NCBI GenBank assembly: GCA_039714735.1
Contig: JBDLIT010000070.1
Coordinates: forward strand, 1-20,920
Direction of reading: 5' to 3'
Source of the DNA: JASJBU01 sp039714735
Lineage (GTDB): Bacteria > Pseudomonadota > Gammaproteobacteria > Chromatiales > Chromatiaceae
DNA length: 20,920 nt
Shown here: one piece after another, positions 7,691 through 14,082 of the stretch
Numbering within the stretch: position 1 is the first letter of the stretch
Layout of the letters: the number at the start of each line of letters is the position of its first letter
The notes under the pieces: model-generated
The model's input: only the letters and a program-made list of their open reading frames with translations
Told to the model about the DNA's origin: nothing
Database searches by the model: none
Position numbers and translations under genes: made by a program

Positions 7691-8624
7691 GTGAGGCGCC
7701 TACTTGACGGGTTATCGTTCTCGGCACATTTGCGATCGACCAGTGACTGATCGCCCACTGCCAGAATTCATCCAGAGTGGTGGGTCGTTGTGGCGGCAGC
7801 ACCTGGCCGAGATGTTCCAGCGCCTGAAGTAGGGCGCGCATGGGGTTGCGCCGCTCCACCGGCGCAGCACGGTATTGTTTGCTCAACTTCCGGTGATTTT
7901 CATCCACTGCCAGGGGTAGATGCGCATAGTCCGGCTCAGCCAGCCCCAGTAGCTGTTGCAGATATCTCTGGCGTGGCGTGGAGAGCAACAGGTCTGCGCC
8001 ACGCACGACTTGGCCAATGCCCTGCCAGGCGTCATCCACCACCACTGCCAATTGGTAGGCGTGATAGCCGTCAGCCCTGCGAATCACGAAATCACCGATA
8101 TCCCGGGCCAGATTCTGCCGCCCCAGGCCCTGGATGCGATCCTGGAAATCCACATCTGTGTCGAAGGTGCGCAGACGCATGGCGCGCGCCTGCCGGCCCG
8201 GTCTGAGCACTCGGCTGCAGGTGCCTGGGTAGACAGAGCCTTCTATCCCCTTGCAGGCGGCAAGATTGATCTCCTTGCGGGTACAGCCACAGGGGTAGGC
8301 GAAGTCCTCTTTCAGTAAACGGTCCAGGGCATCCGCATAGCGTGCTGACAGTCGGCTCTGGTAGACCACCTCCCCATCCCACTCGAAGCCGAATCTGTCG
8401 AGAGTGCGAAGTATCTCATCAGCGGCGCCTTTCACCTCCCGGGTCTGGTCCAGGTCCTCCATGCGCAGCAACCACTCTCCCTGGTGACTCCGGGCGTCGA
8501 GATAGCTGCCAACGGCCGACACCAGGGAACCGAAATGGAGTGAGCCGGTGGGAGAAGGGGCAAAGCGGCCCCGATAGGTTGAACCTAGATTCCTCAGTTG
8601 ACCGCTCCATTCTACTGTTAACAA
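7659..8624 (-). CDS. gluQ: Glutamyl-Q tRNA(Asp) synthetase
   Basis: The 321-residue product is a truncated glutamyl-tRNA synthetase paralogue lacking the anticodon-binding domain. It attaches glutamate to the queuosine base at the wobble position of tRNA(Asp). GRFAPSPTGSLHFGS (19-33) is the HIGH-type ATP motif, HRKLSKQ is the KMSKS-type motif, and Cys112, Cys114, Tyr132 and Cys136 match the zinc site of the E. coli enzyme. The start is TTG at 8624. An in-frame TAA lies 21 nt upstream and there is no ATG or GTG before the conserved core, and no clear Shine-Dalgarno is visible. It lies downstream of dksA, the same order as in E. coli, but separated by 293 bp containing a terminator and a repeat. 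Confidence 0.95.
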   Translation of the reverse strand: MLTVEWSGQLRNLGSTYRGRFAPSPTGSLHFGSLVSAVGSYLDARSHQGEWLLRMEDLDQTREVKGAADEILRTLDRFGFEWDGEVVYQSRLSARYADALDRLLKEDFAYPCGCTRKEINLAACKGIEGSVYPGTCSRVLRPGRQARAMRLRTFDTDVDFQDRIQGLGRQNLARDIGDFVIRRADGYHAYQLAVVVDDAWQGIGQVVRGADLLLSTPRQRYLQQLLGLAEPDYAHLPLAVDENHRKLSKQYRAAPVERRNPMRALLQALEHLGQVLPPQRPTTLDEFWQWAISHWSIANVPRTITRQVGASLKTQPLRGDI

Positions 8625-8684
8625 ATTGAAATCATGTTTGCTTTATTCGATAAACATCTTCACCCACTGAGTGAATCACGCTAT

Positions 8685-8800
8685 GGGGTAAATTGCACGC
8701 TTGTGGCGGCGCATGTCTGCGTTACAACTCCTTGGAATAGAATAACTATTCCGCGTCATTGTGCCTTGATCTGCACCGCCACAAGCGCACACTCTGCCCC
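8685..8800. repeat. Nested inverted-repeat element A (116 bp) between dksA and gluQ
   Basis: Outer arms at 8685-8709 and 8776-8800 are inverted copies matching at 20 of 25 positions, with the inner 12 bases (cgcttgtggcgg / ccgccacaagcg) perfect. Inside sits a perfect 7-bp hairpin, ggaatag (8734-8740) and ctattcc (8746-8752), with loop aataa. No open frame of note is inside. The architecture is that of a small non-coding extragenic repeat of REP or MITE type. With one copy visible, mobility is inferred. Confidence 0.7.
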
Positions 8801-8871
8801 ATCCAACTGAGGATTCTAGGTTGAATGAGTGTCCTGGGGCAGGTCGGTCATGTTAGAAGTAATATAGAAGC

Positions 8872-8895
8872 AAAAAAACCGGCAAGCGCCGGTTT
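8872..8895 (-). terminator. Rho-independent terminator of dksA
   Basis: Read on the minus strand, an 8-bp perfect GC-rich stem (aaaccggc at 8876-8883 and gccggttt at 8888-8895 in plus coordinates) with a 4-nt loop is followed by a run of seven T (8878 down to 8872). It begins 23 nt past the dksA stop and should largely separate dksA from gluQ transcription. Confidence 0.88.
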
Positions 8896-8917
8896 CTTTG
8901 CGGAAGTTAAATGGATT

Positions 8918-9358
8918 TCAACTCATCTGTTTCTCGCGGATCTCGTCAAGCGTCTTACAGTCGATGCATTGGGAGGCGGTAGGTCGGGCCTCAAGACGCC
9001 GGATGCCTATATCTACACCGCAGGATTCGCAAAATCCGTACTCGTGATCATCGATCATATCGAGCGTTGAGTCGATCTTCTTGATCAGCTTGCGTTCCCG
9101 GTCGCGGGTGCGCAGTTCCAGACTGAACTCGGACTCCTGGGTGGCCCGGTCATTCGGGTCCGGGAAATTGGCGGCTTCATCCTGCATGTGGTGAACAGTA
9201 CGATCCACTTCTTGCATCAGGTCCGCTTTCCACGCCTGCAGGATCTGGCGGAAATGCTCCTCCTGCTTCTCGTTCATGTACTCTTCGCCCTCTTCGGGCT
9301 CGTAGGGTTGGAAGCCGAAGGGTCCTGCTTCCAGTTTTGTTACTTTTTCTTGGGCCAT
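8918..9358 (-). CDS. dksA: RNA polymerase-binding transcription factor DksA
   Basis: The 146-residue product is close to E. coli DksA in length and sequence. It inserts a coiled coil into the RNA polymerase secondary channel and, with ppGpp, reprograms transcription in the stringent response. The coiled-coil tip is NFPDPNDRATQ with Asp67 and Asp70 at the catalytic-tip positions. The C4 zinc finger is Cys110, Cys113, Cys131 and Cys134 in CESCGVDIGIRRLEARP...CIDC, and the end is LDEIREKQMS. The ATG has AGGAG 8 nt upstream. A good promoter precedes it at 9439-9467 and a strong terminator follows, so it is likely transcribed alone. Confidence 0.97.
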   Translation of the reverse strand: MAQEKVTKLEAGPFGFQPYEPEEGEEYMNEKQEEHFRQILQAWKADLMQEVDRTVHHMQDEAANFPDPNDRATQESEFSLELRTRDRERKLIKKIDSTLDMIDDHEYGFCESCGVDIGIRRLEARPTASQCIDCKTLDEIREKQMS

Positions 9359-9438
9359 TCAATGACTCCTGAATACCTCATTCTATGAAGGCGCCTATCT
9401 ATACCAGAAAGGGTTAGATGAGACAATAAAACCCAACA

Positions 9439-9467
9439 ATTATAGCTGGACTCCTTCTCATTGTTAA
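9439..9467 (-). promoter_or_regulatory. Sigma-70-type promoter of dksA
   Basis: On the minus strand TTAACA (9467-9462) is separated by exactly 17 nt from a perfect TATAAT (9444-9439). The -35 matches consensus at five of six bases. The predicted start is near 9432, giving a leader of roughly 74 nt before the dksA ATG. A ctggac/gtccag inverted pair (9446-9451, 9473-9478) brackets the spacer and the -35. Confidence 0.65.
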
Positions 9468-9605
9468 TTATCGTCCAGGATCAGATTTTTATATTGTTCT
9501 CGGTCAAGTGTGGCTTGTTTCATTCATATCCGATATTTGTGGATGGTTTCGCGCCTCGGCTTTGGGTAAGCTAACGGCGAATTATAGCTTATTGGAGTAG
9601 TTGAG

Positions 9606-10373
9606 ATGGCAAAGTTGGAAGCGTTGATTTTTGATGTGGATGGCACATTGGCGGATACAGAGAAGGATGGCCATCGGGTCGCCTTCAACCAGGCCTTCGC
9701 AGAAGCTGAATTGGACTGGGAGTGGTCGGTCGATCTGTATGGCGAATTGCTCGCAGTAACCGGAGGCAAGGAACGTATTCGTTTTTATTTGGACAAGTTT
9801 AATACAGAGTTTGAGCATCCTGCCAATCTGGATGGATTCATCGCCGATCTGCATCGGAAAAAGACGGCTCACTACACTCGAATGTTGGCGGAAGGGGCGA
9901 TTCCCATGCGCAGTGGAGTCAAACGGCTGCTGCAGGAGGCGCGGGATGGAGAGATGCGTCTGGCGATCGCCACCACCACCACGCCGGCAAATGTCAGCGC
10001 CCTGCTGCAACACAGCCTGCATCCCGATGCAGAGAACTGGTTCGAGGTCATTGCCGCCGGTGATATCGTGCCGGCGAAAAAGCCGGCGCCCGATATCTAT
10101 ACCTGGGCCATGCAGCAGATGCAGCTCACACCGGAACAGTGTGTCGCCTTCGAGGATTCGGAGAATGGGGTGAAATCGGCTTATGACGCCGGGATTCGCA
10201 CCATCCTGGTGACCACCAACGCCTATACGGAAGACCACGATTTCAACGGTGCGAGCCTGGTGGTTGATCAGTTCGGTGAAGCGGATGAGGCGTTTCAGGC
10301 CATCAGTGGAGACGCCGGGGGGAAAAGCCTGGTGGATATGGAATTGATCGACAGGCTCCACAACAAGGACTGA
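9606..10373 (+). CDS. cbbY: CbbY-type HAD phosphatase (xylulose-1,5-bisphosphate phosphatase)
   Basis: The 255-residue product is a HAD subfamily IA phosphatase with an alpha-helical cap. Motif I is FDVDGTLADTE with nucleophile Asp10 and general acid Asp12. Motif II is in LAIATTTTPANV, the conserved lysine lies in VPAKKPAPDIY, and motif III is FEDSENGVKSA. The cap motif TGGKERIRFYL is typical of CbbY, which dephosphorylates xylulose-1,5-bisphosphate, a misfire product that inhibits Rubisco. This points to a Calvin-cycle autotroph, although no Rubisco or other cbb gene is visible. The ATG has a GGAG 8 nt upstream. The aminotransferase gene starts 3 nt after the stop. The subfamily call rests on motif resemblance. 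Confidence 0.88.
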   Translation: MAKLEALIFDVDGTLADTEKDGHRVAFNQAFAEAELDWEWSVDLYGELLAVTGGKERIRFYLDKFNTEFEHPANLDGFIADLHRKKTAHYTRMLAEGAIPMRSGVKRLLQEARDGEMRLAIATTTTPANVSALLQHSLHPDAENWFEVIAAGDIVPAKKPAPDIYTWAMQQMQLTPEQCVAFEDSENGVKSAYDAGIRTILVTTNAYTEDHDFNGASLVVDQFGEADEAFQAISGDAGGKSLVDMELIDRLHNKD

Positions 10374-10376
10374 ACG

Positions 10377-11534
10377 ATGATCCCGGTAGCTGAAAGGATG
10401 TCGCGCATCCAGCCCTTCTTTGTCATGGATCTGCTGGCCAAGGCGCGCAAACTCGAGGCAGCGGGTCGCTCCATCGTTCACATGGAGGTCGGGGAGCCCG
10501 ATTTCGATACTCCCCAGCCGATCATCGCGGCGGGTCAGGCGGCGCTGGCGGCAGGCAGGACCCACTATACACCCGCCAAGGGGATACCCGCCCTGCGGGA
10601 GGCGATTGCGGGTCACTACTCGACCGCCTATGGCACAGACATCTCCGCCTCCAGGGTGGTTGTCACTCCAGGCTCCTCCGGCGCCCTGCAACTGGTTATG
10701 AGCGTGCTGATCAACCCAGGGGATGCGGTGTTGATGGCTGATCCGGGCTACCCCTGTAACCGCCACTTTGTGGAGCTGGTGGACGGCAGGCCGCAGCTGT
10801 TGCCCGTCGGGCCTGAGACAGGCTATCAGCTGACAGCCGAATTGGTGGAGGAGGCATGGCGTGAGGATATCAAGGCGGTACTCGTGGCAAGTCCGGCGAA
10901 TCCAACCGGAACCCTGCTGTCAGCCCGTGAATTGCAGGAGCTGCATGCAGTTGTCAGGCGTCTCGGCGGCGTCCTGATCGTCGACGAGATCTACCAGGGA
11001 TTGGTCTATGATGCCTCGGGCGGCACCGCCCTGGCGATTGCCGATGACATCTTCGTGATCAACAGCTTTTCGAAATTCTTTGGCATGACCGGCTGGCGGC
11101 TTGGCTGGCTGGTGGCGCCGGAGGTGTTTGTCGACCCCATCGACCGGTTGGCGCAGAATATCTTTCTTTCGGCGCCAACCCTCTCCCAACATGCCGCACT
11201 CGACGCCTTCTCACCGGAGGTGATGGACATTCTGGAGGCGCGTCGTGTTGAATTCCAGCAACGCCGGGATTTTCTGTTGCCTGAGTTGAGATCGATGGGT
11301 TTTGACATCCCGGTGACGCCCCAGGGGGCCTTTTATCTCTACGCCGGCTGCCGGGAGATTACCGATGACAGCTACCAGTTTGCCCAGACCCTGCTGGAAG
11401 AGGCGGGGGTTGCGGTGACGCCGGGGCGGGATTTCGGTTTCCATCAACCCGAAACCCACCTGCGTTTTGCCTATACCACCAATCTATCCAAACTGGAGGA
11501 GGGGGTGGAGCGGCTCAGACGCTTTGTTCAGTAG
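10377..11534 (+). CDS. Class I/II pyridoxal-phosphate aminotransferase
   Basis: The 385-residue product is a fold-type I PLP enzyme of the aspartate aminotransferase-like group (COG0436 type). Recognisable segments are VGEPDFDTP, HYTPAKGIPALREAI, SPANPTGT, DEIYQGLVYD and the cofactor-binding FSKFFGMTGWRLGW, in which Lys233 would form the Schiff base. A C-terminal LRFAYTTNLSKLEEGVERL carries the carboxylate-binding Arg. It transfers amino groups between an amino acid and a 2-oxo acid; the exact substrate cannot be read from sequence. It starts 3 nt after cbbY with AAGGA about 8 nt before the ATG, so co-transcription is very likely. Its stop lies 2 nt from the convergent cysZ stop. Confidence 0.93.
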   Translation: MIPVAERMSRIQPFFVMDLLAKARKLEAAGRSIVHMEVGEPDFDTPQPIIAAGQAALAAGRTHYTPAKGIPALREAIAGHYSTAYGTDISASRVVVTPGSSGALQLVMSVLINPGDAVLMADPGYPCNRHFVELVDGRPQLLPVGPETGYQLTAELVEEAWREDIKAVLVASPANPTGTLLSARELQELHAVVRRLGGVLIVDEIYQGLVYDASGGTALAIADDIFVINSFSKFFGMTGWRLGWLVAPEVFVDPIDRLAQNIFLSAPTLSQHAALDAFSPEVMDILEARRVEFQQRRDFLLPELRSMGFDIPVTPQGAFYLYAGCREITDDSYQFAQTLLEEAGVAVTPGRDFGFHQPETHLRFAYTTNLSKLEEGVERLRRFVQ

Positions 11535-11536
11535 TA

Positions 11537-12289
11537 TTAGCGAAGTTTCGTTTGTGGACTACTCTCGAGTCGTTCTTTCCAGAACACAGTAGCACCCGCG
11601 ACGGCAGCGGGCATGGCGACAAAATTCAACAACGGCACCATCATCAGCAGGGTGAGACCGCCGCCGAAGGTCATTGCGCTATAGCGCGCCTGTTTGAGCC
11701 TTTGATGCTGCTCTTTGAACTTCAGACCGTGGTTGGCCATGGGATAGTCTCCATACTCCAGGGCCAGGAACCAGGCGCTGAAGGCGAGCCACAGAAAGGG
11801 GGCGGCGATGTTGACTACGGGGATCAGGAACAGGATCAACAGCGGGATTGCCCTGATCGAGAAGTAGAGCAGTTTGCGCAGTTCCGACAGCAGGGAGGGG
11901 AGCAGATCTTTCATGATCTGCTTAACACCACCGGATTGTTCGGACAGCTCACCCCCCAGGTAGAGCTCCACCTTTTCCGCCAGCAGGCCATTGAAGGGTG
12001 ATGCAATGAGGTTGGCGATGACCGTAAAGGTATAGAAGATGACCAGCACTAGTGCGATTGCGAACAGTGGCCAGAGCAGCCAGCGCAACCAGGCTAGCCA
12101 GCTCTCGTCATTGGGTAGAAATCGGTCCATCAAGCCTTCGAACTGATCGATGCCGAGCCAGATCAGGAGACTGAAGACCAGGATGTTGATCAACAGAGGT
12201 ATGATGACGAACGGCCGCAGGCCGGGTTTGGTGATCAGGCTCAGGCCGCGTAACAGATAGGTCGCGCCGGAGAGAGGATTATTTGCCAT
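11537..12289 (-). CDS. cysZ: CysZ-family sulfate transport membrane protein
   Basis: The 250-residue product matches the CysZ/EI24 family in length (E. coli about 253). It opens with NNPLSGATYLLRGLSLITKPGLRPFVIIPLLIN, then shows hydrophobic segments near 25-45, 68-95, 142-170 and 205-230 and the family motif SPFNGLLAEKVE. CysZ carries sulfate across the inner membrane for assimilation. No cys regulon gene is adjacent, and the divergent neighbour is a LysE exporter. In a sulfur oxidiser the protein could also deal with sulfate generated internally, which is speculation. Downstream it abuts the aminotransferase stop with a 2-nt gap and no terminator. Confidence 0.9.
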   Translation of the reverse strand: MANNPLSGATYLLRGLSLITKPGLRPFVIIPLLINILVFSLLIWLGIDQFEGLMDRFLPNDESWLAWLRWLLWPLFAIALVLVIFYTFTVIANLIASPFNGLLAEKVELYLGGELSEQSGGVKQIMKDLLPSLLSELRKLLYFSIRAIPLLILFLIPVVNIAAPFLWLAFSAWFLALEYGDYPMANHGLKFKEQHQRLKQARYSAMTFGGGLTLLMMVPLLNFVAMPAAVAGATVFWKERLESSPQTKLR

Positions 12290-12425
12290 GTTTTATTCAG
12301 AGCTGCTTGGAAAAGGCGTGAGTTTATCAGAGTCAGCCTAATACGACTTTGTCAGATTCATGGCGAATATTACAATGGAGAATCAGGATGCGATGGATAG
12401 ATGCCGGGTGAGCACCCACCGATAG

Positions 12426-13052
12426 ATGTTTTCGATTCAGACACTCAGCACCTTTTTTTCTGTCTCGCTGCTGTTGGCGATTGCTCCCGGCCCCGACAAT
12501 CTCTTTGTCCTGAGCCAGGGGATGTTACGCGGCAGGCTCGCCGGACTGATGGTGACCCTGGGACTCTGTACGGGTCTGATCCTGCATACCACACTGGTGG
12601 CGCTGGGGGTTGCGGTGATCTTTCAGACCTCCACGGCTGCGTTTACCCTGCTGAAGGTCCTCGGCGCAGGTTATCTGCTCTATCTCGCCTGGCAGGCCTT
12701 GCGGAGCCGGGAACGGAAAATAGGCGAAGCCGGTATGAATATTCTCGAGCTCGGGCAGCTCTACCGCCGCGGGATTATCATGAATGTCACCAATCCCAAG
12801 GTTTCACTCTTTTTTCTGGCCTTTCTGCCACAGTTTGCCGATCCATCGGCAGGTTCTCTCACCCTGCAGATGATGATATTGGGTGGACTCTTTATACTTG
12901 CAACACTTCTGGTGTTCGGCAGCGTGGCGATCATTGCCGGTCAGATTGGGAGTTGGTTTGCACGTTCGGAAAAACTTCAGAGAGTGCTGAATCGATTGGC
13001 CGGATTTCTATTTATCTTGCTGGCGCTCAAGCTCATCACGTTAGAGCAGTAG
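12426..13052 (+). CDS. LysE/RhtB-family amino-acid exporter
   Basis: The 208-residue product is an inner-membrane protein with about six hydrophobic segments. Family signatures are LLLAIAPGPDNLFVLSQG near residues 16-33, GYLLYLAWQALRS near 79-91 and RRGIIMNVTNPKVSLFFLAFLPQF near 114-137. Members expel lysine, threonine, homoserine, leucine or related compounds; the substrate is not predictable. The ATG at 12426 fits the family N-terminus, although the Shine-Dalgarno is weak and a short gggt/accc hairpin (12406-12417) precedes it. It is divergent from cysZ and probably transcribed alone, ending before repeat element B. Confidence 0.92.
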   Translation: MFSIQTLSTFFSVSLLLAIAPGPDNLFVLSQGMLRGRLAGLMVTLGLCTGLILHTTLVALGVAVIFQTSTAAFTLLKVLGAGYLLYLAWQALRSRERKIGEAGMNILELGQLYRRGIIMNVTNPKVSLFFLAFLPQFADPSAGSLTLQMMILGGLFILATLLVFGSVAIIAGQIGSWFARSEKLQRVLNRLAGFLFILLALKLITLEQ

Positions 13053-13082
13053 CTTATCATTCAACTTGTTAAATAGTTCATA

Positions 13083-13186
13083 GGTCAGCCGACATCTTTT
13101 TCTGCGGGACGCCGTGAAAACATCCCTGTAGGCTTGACGATAGCATCCTTGCTATCGACACCCGCAGAACAAGATGTCGGCTAACC
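13083..13186. repeat. Nested inverted-repeat element B (104 bp) between lysE-type gene and nfo
   Basis: Outer arms at 13083-13108 and 13161-13186 are inverted copies matching at 24 of 26 positions. Inside is a perfect 8-bp hairpin, cgatagca (13138-13145) and tgctatcg (13150-13157), loop tcct, and the segment gacgccgtgaaaacatccct (13107-13126). It has no coding potential. From memory, segments of this kind (gacgccgtgaa...catccctg) recur as extragenic repeats in gammaproteobacteria, but that was not searched. Confidence 0.8.
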
Positions 13187-13226
13187 AACGTTCGCATTTG
13201 TAATATCAGGAAATCAGTGTCTCGTT

Positions 13227-14072
13227 ATGAAATATATCGGCGCCCATGTCAGTGCCTCCGGAGGTGTGCAGAACGCGCCGCTGAACGCAGCAGCAATCGG
13301 CGCAAAGGCCTTCGCCCTGTTCACTAAAAACCAGCGCCAGTGGCATGCAAAACCCCTCAGCGATGAGGCCATCAGGGGCTTCAGAGATAACCTGCGGCAG
13401 GTCGGTATAGCGCCAGAGCATGTTCTGCCTCACGACAGCTATCTGATCAATCTGGGGCATCCGGAGTCGGAGGCGCTGGAAAAATCCCGCAATGCCTTCG
13501 TGGAGGAGATGCAGCGCTGTGAACTGCTGGGTCTGCAGCTACTCAATTTTCATCCCGGTGCTACCTTGCGAAAGATCAGTGAGGAGGAGAGTCTCAAGCG
13601 GATTGCGGAGTCGATCAACCTTGCCTTGCAGCAGACCCGTGGAGTGACTGCGGTGATCGAGAATACCGCAGGTCAGGGCAGCACCCTGGGCTACTGCTTT
13701 GAACATCTGGCGCGGATTATCGAGGGAGTTGAGGACAAGAGCAGGGTGGGGGTCTGTCTCGATACCTGCCATACCTTTGTGGCAGGCTATGATCTACGGT
13801 GTCAAGCTGCCTGTGATGCAACCTTTGAGGAATTCGAGCGGGTCGTCGGCTTCGACTATCTGCGGGGCATGCATCTCAACGACAGCAAACCCGATCTGGG
13901 TGCGAGGGTCGACCGGCACCAGAATCTCGGCCAGGGCAAACTGGGTTGGGCGGTTTTCCGCTATATTATGCAGGATGATCGGTTCGATGGTGTGCCGATG
14001 GTGCTGGAGACCATCGATGATACCCTCTGGGCGGATGAGATTTTGGCGTTATACAGTTTTATCAGCGAGTAG
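13227..14072 (+). CDS. nfo: Endonuclease IV (AP endonuclease)
   Basis: The 281-residue product matches E. coli Nfo (285) throughout. It is a TIM-barrel enzyme with three zinc ions that cuts 5' of abasic sites and other 3'-blocking damage in base-excision repair. Visible metal-site and core motifs, in order, are KYIGAHVSASGG, FTKNQRQW, LPHDSYLINLG, NFHPG, ENTAGQG, GVCLDTCHTFVAGYD, GMHLNDSK, DRHQNLGQG and LETID. The gene lies 40 nt after repeat element B and 10 nt before the SLC13-type transporter, with which it probably shares a transcript. Confidence 0.97.
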   Translation: MKYIGAHVSASGGVQNAPLNAAAIGAKAFALFTKNQRQWHAKPLSDEAIRGFRDNLRQVGIAPEHVLPHDSYLINLGHPESEALEKSRNAFVEEMQRCELLGLQLLNFHPGATLRKISEEESLKRIAESINLALQQTRGVTAVIENTAGQGSTLGYCFEHLARIIEGVEDKSRVGVCLDTCHTFVAGYDLRCQAACDATFEEFERVVGFDYLRGMHLNDSKPDLGARVDRHQNLGQGKLGWAVFRYIMQDDRFDGVPMVLETIDDTLWADEILALYSFISE

Positions 14073-14082
14073 GTAATAGCGG

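Noticed and set aside
8825..9070. Plus-strand frame of 81 codons over the dksA terminator and 3' end
   Set aside because: It reads through the terminator stem and antisense to the dksA zinc finger; there is no independent support.
9582..10766. Long minus-strand open frame of 394 codons opposite cbbY and the aminotransferase
   Set aside because: Both plus-strand genes have clear family motifs; the antisense frame gives a His/Gly/Arg-rich product without motifs and is explained by GC-rich codon use.
12401..13072. Plus-strand frame of 223 codons overlapping the LysE-type exporter in another frame
   Set aside because: All LysE signatures and membrane segments are in the frame starting at 12426; the other frame is hydrophilic and motif-free.
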